Of a stretch of DNA of 64,000 bases, positions 45,981 to 56,661 are shown one piece after another; the stretch's first letter is position 1; every line of letters begins with the position of its first letter. The translations under genes were made by a program, and so were the position numbers. The DNA is taken from positions 133,570,300-133,634,299 of the forward strand of contig CM067374.1 in assembly GCA_034401795.1 (NCBI GenBank), written 5' to 3'. This DNA is from Chaetoderma sp. LZ-2023a (taxonomy: Eukaryota > Mollusca > Caudofoveata > Chaetodermatida > Chaetodermatidae). A model generated the notes under the pieces. It saw only the letters and a list, made by a program, of their open reading frames with translations. It searched no databases and was not told where the DNA came from.

Positions 45981-47208
45981 TAGGCTTGCACGATTATCCG
46001 ATATCGAAAATCACGATTTTTTACGATGTTATTTTGAAAAAAATTGAAATATCGCAAAAAGTTTTTTGTTACGTCGTATTCTAGTCATGTGTTTGTAGCA
46101 TAGCCTTCTATTACGGAAAGCTGTTCAATTTATTTTCGAACCAACATCTTTGCGAGAGGGATGGGCTTATATTAGGAATAGGTCAAGAAAAAGTTGAAGT
46201 TTTTGAAGTCACAAGCGCCTTTGAAAATTGACATTGACACATGGCGCTTTACAAATGCTGTATTATTATTATTATTAAGTTCATTCTTTAAAATTGTTTC
46301 AAAAGATGGACAAGAATACGAAAATTTAATGCAATTTACCCGTACAATTTCTTGCCGCCCTACTGTATACCTCAAAACCATGATCACATGAGCAAAATTA
46401 TTACCTGGAAGTGGAATGGAATAAATATTGTATATTTCTTAATAAGCATGGTTTAATAAAAAATTAATCCTAAATTCGAACAAAAATAGCATCGCGAAAA
46501 TATATAAATCATGTGATATTGCTCGCTCGCCTGGATTTGGAGGTGAGAGGTTAATGTTCATAAATGTGATAGCTAAATGAGACGGTATACATGCTTTAGC
46601 CTGCAAGGTGAACTATCCTAGATGTTTCTGAAGGTTAACTATTATTAGTAAACGGGTACTCGGTAAATACGGATCATATCTAAACATTAGATATCTATGG
46701 ATCTAAAGTGCTTTTCCAATATCATGTGATTTTACATTTTGACAAAGACGACATGAAATGTCAAATTTATGGATTAATTTTGATGTAACAAACGATGATT
46801 ATAACAGAGACTACGCAATATTTAGGCTGTCCACTGTAATAATTTCACTGCAGCAATGATGGACAGGGCATACATTAAGCCAAGGTGTAAGGCGTAAAAT
46901 ATTTACACCGGTAAACTGTGTCCAATTTTTGTGTTATTAACGATCGTTCTTTAAGCATTTTGGCGACTGGATTTAAAGTTTTTTGTTGAAATTTACCAAT
47001 TAGAAGTCATATTCGGTTAAAACTGATATGAAAACTGATAGCGAAGCCGACATGTCTACATAAGGCAAACCGTGCAGTCCAACTCAACCCAAGACCAATT
47101 CACCCCGTGAATTCATATACCATAAGATAGGCTATATGATATAACGAAATATCGTGATTTTCTCACCACGATATATCGCGATACCTAGGACAATATCGTG
47201 CAAGCCTA
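45981..47208. mobile_element. hAT-like element C
   Basis: Starts TAGGCTTGCACGATTATCCG and ends ATATCGTGCAAGCCTA, a clear inverted pair with the same ends as the nested elements at 56.7-59.2 kb. The interior (46360-46540, and inverted 46785-46890) carries the shared cassette of elements A and B. 1228 bp, no transposase. No convincing 8-bp target duplication. Confidence 0.72.
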
Positions 47209-47800
47209 CCGTGGGGTCCTGAAGATGTCTGATAAATTTGGGATAAAAAAGTCAAAGGTCAAGGCCACGCCGACCAGAGTAAAAAAGTATTATTAATTTC
47301 AAAACTATTTAGACAGGCGTTCTCAAAATAACTCCGATTCTACTTAAGCATCGTGACAGGACTTGCTGCATGGACAGTTAGCTAGTTGTTCATGGGTTCC
47401 CGAAGATGTCTGAGAAATATGGGGTCAAAAGGTCAAAACTAGTGCTCAGATTTAAAACAAATATTTTGAAAACAGTGTCTGAAAGAAACACTCTCAAAAT
47501 AACTGGAGATCTTGACCATACTGGGATGGAAGGTTGTCCGTGGGGTCTCGAAGATTTCTGATAAATTTGGGGTCAAAATGCCAATTAAAAATTCTTCCAA
47601 ACACGAACAACGCAAGTATTGAATACATTTCTGCTGGTTTACATATGAAGAGGTGTCGCTTGTCGCGTCAGACAGGTGGTCGGGCAGGTAGCAGCTCAAT
47701 AACCTCTGATGTTCGTTTGTTAGTTAGTTCGTGAGTCAGTCACAAAAGCTTATTCCGGGCTGTCATTTCAAAATTTTCATACACAGCAATCAAACTTGAT
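47209..47800 (+). repeat. Degenerate tandem repeat (about 160-180 bp units)
   Basis: GTGGGGTCCTGAAGATGTCT, GATAAATTTGGG at 47212; GGGTTCCCGAAGATGTCTGA at 47393; GTGGGGTCTCGAAGATTTCT at 47540, each followed by a GGTCAAAA block. The array continues leftwards before element C (about 45900-45980), which appears to have inserted into it. Confidence 0.6.
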
Positions 47801-47818
47801 GTATGTATGCAGTGTAGG

Positions 47819-47885
47819 CTTACGGTATGAAGCATAAAAAAAGTAGGTCATAGGGACCTCAGTATGACCGACTTTTCATGCTTCA
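47819..47885. repeat. Imperfect hairpin of about 65 nt
   Basis: TATGAAGCATAAAAAAAGTA, GGTCATAGGGACC and TATGACCGACTTTTCATGCT form a stem with few mismatches. It may be a small MITE core or a hairpin RNA. No family recognised. Confidence 0.4.
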
Positions 47886-49214
47886 CCTGCAGCTACCGAG
47901 ATTCTATCAACCTTGTTTCAAAGAAACAGTAAATGAGATGCATATCCACAAGCACTCTATGGTGATTGTATCTGTGTTTGTGATCATGGATACGCGATAA
48001 GACGCAGAAATGGGAATTTTCGAGTTTTATTTCCTGATTTTACAAATGATATAAGGTACATTTACATAGATTATGATTACAAACAATATGTTTATTACAT
48101 AATAAGATACCTTCAGCTTTTTAGTTCCTACAGTTTTTTTAGTCCCAGTATTTCTTACATGTATTATTTAGACTCTATAGCAAAAATGTTTCTCCACCTG
48201 ATGAGGCCATTTTTCGTGGCATTTTCCACCGCTAAAATGCTGTTTTGACTTGGAAATTTGATGCACACGCTTGTTAAGCAGTTGAAAATCAGTAAAGATC
48301 TGCATCTAATACATGGGGTAAAACGGTAATAATCAGACTAGATGTTCAGGGGTCACTACATTTTGGTGTACCAAGTTGTATTTTGGGGGGATATACCCTG
48401 CCTACTACCATGAAATTAAACACTAACCTATGTTTCTAATTTCTCTTTCCTCATGCTACAATGAAGTCTCTCTGCAACATAACACATGGGTGGTCTGGCG
48501 TGCAAGAAGGTAGAATCACCTAATTTGGCATTCATATTGCCAATAGGTAGAAATATTTACAGTTTGAGGTCTCAAGTGAAACTGATCCTAGAATTCTGCG
48601 AACTTACATGTACATCTACCCGCTACATTATAATTATACAACTAAATAACTAAATAGAACTGATCACAGAATAGAAGGACTTGATTTGATGTTAATGTGA
48701 ACATTCCTACATGGTTTGTACACCACGTACTGACATGTGATTGACTACCTACATGTACCATCGGGTCACTCAGGGCAACACTGCTCATTGCTTCACCTAC
48801 GTAGTCATCGAGTAGGCACATGGCACCAAGATGAATGAAGCATAGCCTAATCATCGAATGGCCATCTCGTTTATCGCAGAGAGCTTTACAAACATGCTAA
48901 ATTACTTCAGATGACTCACAAGGGCTTGGACATAAAACACTACTTTACACTGTTGAAACTTCAATTGTAATGCGGCAGTGACAGGCCTGTAGAAATTGGT
49001 GTAACCCATTTTCCGTTCATGTAAGGTTACACAAATATTTATGACACAACCTGTTTTCCATTCCTGCAATTGCTTTCAAGTTGTCAATCCACATCAGCAT
49101 GCTGGTCACCGGTGCTTGTTGCTAGTTTGCGGTCGCCATGATGACGGTGTAAGTGGTAGTTGGAGGTGGCTTAGTTACGATGGTTCAACAAATTAGCCAT
49201 GGCGACTCGATTTA
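47886..49214. other. Low-copy region
   Basis: No recognised gene or repeat. Chance frames only. TATA-rich in part; no clear splice-bordered exon with similarity to a protein I know. Confidence 0.45.
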
Positions 49215-49733
49215 GCGCACTAGATACATCACAGAGATAGAAGTCTGTGAATGATAACTCAGCATGCCATTGTGTGACAGACATTACCTCTAGAAAGACT
49301 CTCTTGTAGGGGGCAGATGATGAGATGCTGCTGCAAGTGCACGGACTTGATGGGCGTGAGCGTGATCAACCTGCTTTCCTGTTGCGATCTTATGAGTAAT
49401 CTGAATTGTATATCATATCTGTTAAAGCATGAAGGTGAGGAGCTTTGAGACAGAGTCATAAAGACTTAGGATCATCTCTCCACTCCTCAGTATGTTTTTG
49501 TACATTTTCAGACATCCAACAGGACAACAAGCACAAGAACTTGGATCATGTCTGGTCAGACTACAAATTGTTTGGTTGACCTGGAGATTTCAGTGTTTGA
49601 TTCTTTGCTAAAACAAAGGCATGGTAACAGTCGTAAACCTTTACCAGCGATGACAAAACGGTGTTGTTCGGCAGAAAGTGCATGAATCTCACTTCGCCTT
49701 CTCGCTGACACGGTTGCAACCAAGAAAACTTAC
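49215..49733 (-). pseudogene. Diverged DIRS tyrosine recombinase fragment
   Basis: Minus-strand translation in broken frames gives [62 protein letters not shown] (HxxR) and MSVTQWHAELSFTDFYL (with the catalytic Tyr). These line up with the C-terminal two thirds of the YR in copies 2 and 3 but are clearly more distant. The N-terminus, RT and termini are absent, so it is an isolated relic of a different DIRS lineage. Confidence 0.82.
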
Positions 49734-50177
49734 TTCACCCCACCCCTTCCTCAAAACAAGGAAAAGAAAATTGTAATATCTTACCCACATTAGCCCTCAA
49801 ATTTGGATATCAATTACTTTGCCACACACCAGAATATCTGCAGTTTCCCACGAGCGCAGCATTAGGGAATTCTTAAACAAAATCTAACCCTTTAATCCTC
49901 CAATTTATTCAAGAAAATTTCAATTTTCTCATAGAAAATGTCCATTTTCAGACCAAGAGAATACTACTTTTGAAAATTTACCACTCAGATGTTACCGAGC
50001 CCGTCATTCCAGTGGTAAATTAAAAAAAATAGGTTTCTCTTGGTCTGTTACTTGCTACTTTCAGTTGGTCATCAGGACGTCACTGGATTCTGATACTGAA
50101 TCAACCAATCAGCTTCTGACAATGGTGCCCACAGACAGAAGTATCATACGTTGAGTGGCTATATCCTTATTTTTACC
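49734..50177. other. Repeat-poor stretch with a palindromic MITE half
   Basis: Holds a TTAA-type palindromic MITE starting CCCTTTAATCCTCC at 49888 (preceded by CTAA) with core TTACCACTCAGATGTTACCG / GCCCGTCATTCCAGTGGTAA at 49978-50020, truncated near 50050. Confidence 0.5.
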
Positions 50178-50268
50178 CCTCATGAAAAGTTGTAACTCAA
50201 GGTTATTTCTGTTATTTAATTTTAACACTTTCTTCATATGGCGAAAAAAGCATCATAGAATTCTCATA
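50178..50268 (+). repeat. 90-bp dispersed segment (copy also at 61915-62012, inverted)
   Basis: CCTCATGAAAAGTTGTAACT to ATGGCGAAAAAAGCATCATA. The reverse complement of 61915-62012 aligns over the whole stretch with few changes. Confidence 0.7.
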
Positions 50269-50597
50269 CGGGTTCTTTTGAGGGTATATACATGTACCCC
50301 CAAAATTCAGCTTGGAACCACCGAAAGTCGTAGCAGTGTTGTAATCTTGTAAGGCTGTTAAATATAAAGTAGTTTTATAAGCTTTTGTATAAAAATGCCT
50401 GCAAAATCCAACATGGGACCACTGATTTATAGTTGTGAGTCCAATGCACTCTCTAATTTTAGCATTGATAAGAAATACTGCTTGGGAACACCTACTTTCA
50501 CAAATTTGGGAACCCAGATTTCAGCTGGGGCCCCTCAAATTTCTGGGTGTGGGGCCCCTAGGACCTCTAAAATTTAAATGCGATGAGAAACACTGAA
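50269..50597 (+). repeat. CAGGGTTTCTCAT-type element, right end preserved
   Basis: From about ACGGGTTCTTTTGAGGGTAT to GCGATGAGAAACACTG. Alignable with 8174-8430. The left terminus is truncated; the ends of the family, CAGGGTTTCTCAT and ATGAGAAACACTG, are inverted repeats as in hAT elements. Confidence 0.6.
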
Positions 50598-51489
50598 TAG
50601 AAGTATAGTCATACTTATTAAAATGTTGCAGACATTGAAAACACAGCTATATCTTGATTCTACACCCTCCCATAGCCTAGGTTTACTATGGGCTTTCGTT
50701 TTGCCACAAAATCTGGTTAAAACATCTATAATGTTTGCAATATTTTAATAGCGAATGAAGTGAGCGTATATAGATAACATACATCTACGTATGTGTAATG
50801 AAGAAAAATCAACATAAAATGAGACAGGGAACCCGGCAAAATACATATATACCATGCGACTGAGAAAGCTTCGCTTCCGGTCACAAGATTTTTTGGGTTC
50901 TGGTTTGAGCTTATAATATAGCTTTTGTGGTTTCTTCATAGGCCGCCCACCCCCACCCCACTGCATTATGGGATATGGTTCTTCATTATGCGTATGTTCC
51001 ACCTAGTTGTTTTAGGGAGATCTGCGCATTGTCAATGTCCAAAATTTGTGTGATATTGTTATCACAAACTAGCGTACATTTACTTTATAATGTAAAAAAG
51101 ATTAAATAGTATGAAGCAGGCCAGGTAAAAGCTATATGTAGTCAGTCCTATTTATATACCATAATTTTGTGTCTATATTGCGCAGTTTTTTGCTCATTTT
51201 GCTCCAGGCCAGAGGGGTTTCAAAAAACTTTGTGCTTTGAACTTTTTTCACATTTTTGGGCTCAGAATTTAGGGTCAAAACGGCCTCCTTGATGTAAATT
51301 CAGCCCAAAAATGTGATATCGTCAAAGGGAAACCGCGATTTCCTCTTGCCTGCCATATTGCAATAATCAATATTGTGGACTACATTCTGTGTAATAATTG
51401 TACTCTATGCAATATCTTTAAATCTTACGTGTATCATTCTTAAATGATGAAATAAAACTCAAACTGACAAGTCATTGTACATGTATTGT
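50598..51489. other. Low-copy region including the candidate promoter
   Basis: Includes the Staf/ETS-like motif pair at 50873-50975. An 85-codon minus frame (50745-51002) starting MEHTHNEEPYPIMQWGG overlaps the motifs and matches nothing I know. Confidence 0.4.
50873..50975 (-). promoter_or_regulatory. Candidate MED14 promoter: Staf/ZNF143-like and ETS-like sites
   Basis: Read on the minus strand, TATCCCATAATGCAGTGG (50975-50958) closely resembles the Staf/ZNF143 site core CCCAYAATGCA. ACCGGAAGC (50881-50873), 77 bp further on, is a consensus ETS site. This pairing is typical of TATA-less housekeeping promoters. It lies 5.4 kb upstream of the MED14 ATG exon, which must be preceded by a 5' exon. 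That it drives MED14 is inference; no transcript evidence is available here. Confidence 0.4.
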
Positions 51490-51644
51490 CGTAAACCAAC
51501 ATAAAATGACCCAAAACAATGTAAGAAATAAAATGAGGTTGAGGTTAGTTACATTCTCAAGTTGGGCGGCCAAATTAAAGCTCTTTTGTGATTGGAGGCA
51601 TTTCACTGAACTTTATCTGGACTGGAAGGAGACTTCCCAAATAC
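51490..51644 (-). repeat. Fragment of the CAGGGTT (6-bp duplication) family, inverted
   Basis: ATAAAATGACCCAAAACAAT to GGAGACTTCCCAAATA is the reverse complement of 56030-56165 in the element at 54234-56416. It is cut at CCCAAATA by the AAGAGGCCC element that follows. Confidence 0.65.
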
Positions 51645-52268
51645 CAAGAGGCCCAAGGGGCCTGTGTCACTCACCTGGAACACCATCAATTTTTGTCAAA
51701 ATTGTTGGTGGGTGGTTTAATAGTCGTTTAAATGAGTTTGTGGACATTTTTGCAAGTGCAATATGGCCGCCAAACACGCTACATTTTGATTGGCCAACGG
51801 CGTCCAGGGTTTTTTTTACGGATCAACTTCCCTTGAACAAACTTTAATGGCCCGTAGTCCTTAATCATACCGCCCAAATTTCGTCCTGATCCCTTCAGCG
51901 GTTCTGGAGGAGTCATTTTCGGGAAAACTAGGTCATCCAAGATGGTCGCCGAACCATTTGGTCAATCAAGTCCTCTTGAACAAACTTGGATTACCTCTTG
52001 GCCAAGATGAAGATGCCCCAAGTGGTTTCGGAGAAGAATTCTAGACATTTCCTAAAATCGGCCGAAATCCAAAATGGCCACCGGGCAAATTGGCCGATCA
52101 GGTTCATTTGAACAAACTTGGATCTCTATGCCCTAAGGATGCTTCCTGCCAAACATAATTGAAATCTGTCCAGTGGTGCTTGAGAAGTTGTTTAAAGAAA
52201 AGGTTGATGGACGACGGACGGTTGCCACGGCATAAGCTCACTTGGCCTTTCAGGCCAGGTGAGTTATT
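51645..52268 (+). mobile_element. AAGAGGCCC-family element, single-module copy
   Basis: Starts CAAGAGGCCCAAGGGGCCTG, TGTCACTCACCTGG and ends CTTTCAGGCCAGGTGAGTTA. About 624 bp, one internal module, hence about half the length of the 23661 copy. Confidence 0.72.
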
Positions 52269-52908
52269 AATTAGCAGACCTTCAACTATAACATATATGT
52301 ATCATTGACATTGGATATAACATAGACTGAAAAGTGTTAACACTGCACATTTTCATGGAGCATTTCTTTATTTAGAAGTTTTTGCTTCCTATTTGATTAA
52401 AATGGGACTAAGGTATAGAAGCGCTGACAAGACAAGTTATTGCAATTAGAATATTGTTCATTTAATCTTGGCATGTTTCTTACTAAATATGTAATCCAAG
52501 GTTAGAAGCGCTAATATATTGGTTACTGTAATAAGAGAACAGATCTTTTAATATTTGCCGGTAAACTAAATTAGGTAAAGAGAACTTGCAGTCGTTATTG
52601 GCAGTTTAATGCTTTAGCCTACCAATGAAAATTGTTGTAAATTTCATATTAAAAGTTATTGCTATAATTACCTCTCCAATTAAAATAAGTGTGAAAGAAC
52701 AAGTTTTTACAAATATTTCTGCATATTTTGCTGTATCTAATGAAATATTCACAATTAAAAAAATCTATCTCCACTCATATTTTATCCTTAATTACAAAAT
52801 GCCATATAAGATATGCCTTCCTGGAGATTCAGAGTTTTTGAAAGACAAACTCAGATTCTATTTTTGCTGGAATTCTTTTCATTGACACGCATATAGGTGC
52901 ATAGCAGG
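52269..52908. other. Low-copy AT-rich region
   Basis: No recognised gene or repeat. An 86-codon plus-strand frame at 52625 has no recognised similarity. Confidence 0.45.
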
Positions 52909-53152
52909 GCTTCCACTAGTGGAAGTGCCGGAGTCCTATACTCCCAAAGTTCATGTTTGAACTCCCAAAAATCATAACAAGGAAGTACTGGACTTCCTAT
53001 TTATTTGCCCTGACATCTCTAAAACAATGTTTTAAACCAAATTACATGTATTTGAACCATTTTAGACTTCCATGTTTCTTGCTTGGACTCCCAATAGCAT
53101 TACCCAGGAAGTCGCGGACTTCCTGTCTTTAGAAATTAGTGGAAGGCCTGTG
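52909..53152. mobile_element. Short hAT-like MITE with 8-bp target duplication
   Basis: ATATAGGT lies on both sides (52901-52908 and 53153-53160). The ends contain GGGCTTCCACTA and TTAGTGGAAGGCC as inverted repeats. Internally GGAAGTACTGGACTTCC-type units repeat. 244 bp. Confidence 0.6.
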
Positions 53153-53675
53153 ATATAGGTAATGCAAAGGTCTTGTAATAAAGAAAAGAATACCCTCTTG
53201 CAGAGATGGAGATCATACCGATTAGTGATAATAGTATAGGCACTGCTTTTATGCTTATATCATGGTATGTCATAGTATGTGACTAGCAAGTTGATTACCC
53301 TTTGTGTAATTGAGTAGGCTATATTTGATAATGGCATCAGGCCAGTACGGGCAGTTTAATACACTGATGTGTACTGTATTTATATGAGGCATACATGGTA
53401 CATTTGAATAGTTAAATGTGTGCGTACATGGATGATTTCTATGTGTACAGTACGCTTGTCCGCGACTTATCTGGAGCACTGCACATACGATATAAATTTC
53501 AATAATTTTTTTCTATTTTCCAGTAGGAAAAACACTTATGTTCATTTTCAATACCACATTTACCAATTTCCAAACAAAAAACTGCAAAATTTTAACTTTT
53601 CTAATGTTTTGGCTGAAATTTGCTGCTATTCGGTTATCACGAAAAGCGGAATATAACCCGATCTGGACGTACAAC
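53153..53675. other. Low-copy region
   Basis: Nothing recognised. Confidence 0.45.
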
Positions 53676-54043
53676 CAGGGTTCATACACCTTTCTGTGTT
53701 TGAAATTACATGGCTTTTCCATGACCTTTCATGACCAAAATTAACAAATTCCATGCCTCCAAGAATTAATATCTAGCAGATTTATGTTTATGATGCAGCT
53801 CCAAAAATAAGATCCAAGTTATTCTGCAACAGCCTTGATTTGATAAGCTGGTGCCGTAATTTGTATTGAATAGAGGCCATTTATGCCAACAGATCTGTTT
53901 ATTTTACAGAATTCCCATTTTCCATGACTTTTCCATGACCTATGACATAAAACACGGATTTTCCATGACTTTCCCGGCCTGGAATTTAAATTTTCAAATT
54001 CCATGACTTTCCAAGATTTGCATGACCAGTACGACGAACCATG
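53676..54043 (+). mobile_element. CAGGGTT-family MITE with 6-bp target duplication TACAAC
   Basis: Starts CAGGGTTCATACACCTTTCT and ends GTACGACGAACCATG. TACAAC occurs at 53670-53675 and 54044-54049. Both subterminal parts are rich in TTCCATGACTTTCC in inverted orientation. 368 bp. Confidence 0.75.
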
Positions 54044-54233
54044 TACAACTATAAATTAAGTTCTATGCTTGTATCAGACCCATTTATGGCATTATTGTCG
54101 GTGACAGACTCTCCTTTGCTCAAATCATAAAAATAACATCAATTTACTGCCTCACTAGAGTTGAAATTACGCAATTACAACACCCTTGAAAACACATGAT
54201 GCAGTACTGAGATTACATCTCTACAGGGTTTGT
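54044..54233. other. Spacer between two CAGGGTT-family elements
   Basis: No features recognised. Confidence 0.45.
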
Positions 54234-56416
54234 ACACATTTCAATATTTGAAATTCCATGATTTTTCCATGACAAAATTGTAAAAATTCCATGACCTCCA
54301 AGAATCAATAGCTAGGTCAAAGACAGTCAAATTTGTTTCTAATTGTTCAACAGCACATAGTGAATCATATGGAATTCATTTTGTTTAGGGCAGAGTCAAC
54401 ATGTGAGCATTTCCGGTACATATTAACTATGTTAACCCTAGTCAATGAAATCACAGTATTAATGGGCGATCCATTATTGATTTAAAAAAAAAATAATTTG
54501 ACTGAGATGTGTTGCTGCCTTAAGCAGCAACAGCTTCCAATCAATGTAATTGCTAAATCTGCCAATACGTATTATTTTAGGTTTCCTATACTCCCTGACC
54601 TTGGCCATACCCAGACATGCATATTCTGAATCCGACATATGACAAATGACAATACCGGCTACTGTATACCTGAAGACTGATACACTATCCTCAATAACAT
54701 TCTCAGAAGTACAATATTAATTATTCAACCATCTGTTCATGTCACAATTGTGCAATTTGTGTAAACTACGCGTCGCATATTACACGCCTTACCGACTACT
54801 AATTTTTTTGATGGACTACTGAGTTGCCAAGTCTGGTAGTCCTTCCATCAACTTTTCGTTAATTTCGAACCCTGGTTATATTACACATTTTAACACTGAT
54901 CTCCATCTAGATTATTTCGAAAGCATATTAGAAACGACTACATTCCATATTTATTCTGTTCGCGGCTTGAACAACACAATCGAAGCGCCAATACATTATA
55001 AAAATCATGAATTCGCTCGGCTTGAAAATATTGACTAGCTCCCAGTATAATATATGTATCAATGACTGCTACATTGGAACCAGTCCTGCATTCCATAGGG
55101 AAAACGTTTTGCGAAATCGGAAAATTATGCTTTTCGGTTGTTTTCGGATTCACTTGCTCATAGACGAAAAAAGCCGTTTTTGATCAAATAAAACATGTTT
55201 TGAAACGTTTCCCCATTGGAACACCAACCAGTTTCAACACAGTTTGTTTGCTATACAAGTGCTATGAACTGCTATGCATTATTCGATTTGTTTAGCAGTT
55301 ACTGCTACGCAATTTTTTTGCACAAAATATTCCCTGTGTAGCACATCCTTTCAGCCTAACCTAGTTGAAATCGGTCAAAATGGTAAGAAGCAATATGACT
55401 ATTTCTAGTGAATTTTGAACACAATCTAAGATTTTGAACCAAAAAAGGTGTTCAAGAAAAAATTGAAATCCATTCCTTAAAATGGTTACTTTCACGAACA
55501 TATTGCGCACTAATAGATAACACGCAGCGGGAAAATTTGACAAAATATGAGCCAAAAAAGCCTTATACAGGTACTTAACATGCAGTCTAGTTCAAAAAGA
55601 TTGTAAAACATTTTTCTGATGAAGGAAAATTGGTAACTTTACCGCTAGATTCAAAATAAAAACAATCGCTTATCGGCTAAATATTTGGTTATTTTTATTA
55701 ATATTAACAAGGTTATTTCATACTTTAACCATAATAGAACGCATAGAACCATCTCTGAGCGAGAAATACATTCAATATACACGGGAATCCCCGTACGCTA
55801 GCCAGAGTGAGATATCATCGCCATCTAATTATCATAAAGTAACCAATTCGGCAGGGATGAAATCGTCAAAATGAACAAAAATCTCACCAATAAATATACT
55901 GCTGAATGCATATGCTGAGTAGGAAAGTGAATTTATTGCTCAAATTGTTTTAAAAACATCTTCTGTACATATTTATTATTAATTTGGGATATTAGCATTC
56001 GTGATGTTACAAAACCTGTTTTTATTTGGGAGGCCTCCTTCCGGTCCAGATATAGTTCAGTGGAATGCCTCCAATCACAAGAGTTTAATTTGGCCTTCTA
56101 ACATAAGAAGCGATCTAACCTCATTTTAATATTTACGTTGACTTGGGTCATTTTATGTTGGTCGGACATATCATGATATGACTGATAATGAATGAAATCA
56201 CATGATCGCCGCGATAAAGAAATGACATGTGTATTTCCGAGCTTTAGTTCCTCATTTTATATTTGTATAGCATCAGATTTTCTTTTTATTTAGGGAGATT
56301 ATCATTTTCCATGACTTTTATCAAAATGACAAATTTCCATGACTTTTCCAGGTCTGGAATTTAGATTTTTAAATTCCATGACTTTCCAGGATTTCTATGA
56401 CCCATGCGAACCCTGT
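54234..56416 (+). mobile_element. CAGGGTT-family element, 2.2 kb, 6-bp target duplication
   Basis: Starts CAGGGTTTGTACACATTTCA and ends CCATGCGAACCCTG. Flanks TCTCTA (54228-54233) and TCCCTA (56417-56422) are a 6-bp duplication with one change. Shares its interior (55340-55700, 55900-56400) with the copy at 62035. It also contains a long-hairpin MITE core at 54485-54550. No transposase frame. Confidence 0.7.
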
Positions 56417-56661
56417 CCCTAGACCATGTAGTGTACATTTATTTATAAGCAGCAAGTTTATTTTAAGGTTTATTTTTATGCATGTTTTATTTCAGTGAAT
56501 GTTTGCTAGTTACGAAATTGACCAAATTTGTTGATAAAACTCTTATATTAAATCGGCAAAAATGTGCTTAGACCGTCGGAAACCCATTATCCGATGATAT
56601 AGGATGGGGCAACCAAACTCCATGGCATTTAGCTAAGATTTATACTTTCCTTAGGTCAATC
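56417..56661. repeat. Left arm of a 52-bp inverted repeat (partner 63430-63481)
   Basis: CAACCAAACTCCATGGCATT, TAGCTAAGATTTATACTTTC and CTTAGGTCAATC (56610-56661) match the reverse complement of 63430-63481 with about 45 of 52 identical. They could be the ends of a 6.9-kb composite. Confidence 0.6.

Noticed and set aside
45981-47208. 8-bp target duplication around hAT-like element C
   Set aside because: Flanks GGTTGGTT and CCGTGGGG do not agree well enough; none is claimed.
50745-51002. 85-codon minus-strand frame over the candidate promoter as a gene
   Set aside because: No recognised similarity; the sequence is better explained by promoter-like motifs, though a 5' exon of MED14 could lie here.
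51506-51847. 113-codon ORF as a gene
   Set aside because: It spans the junction of two repeats (inverted CAGGGTT-family fragment and AAGAGGCCC element), so the frame is a chance fusion.
52625-52885. 86-codon plus-strand ORF as a gene
   Set aside because: Low-complexity Ile/Lys-rich translation in AT-rich DNA, no splice context and no recognisable similarity.
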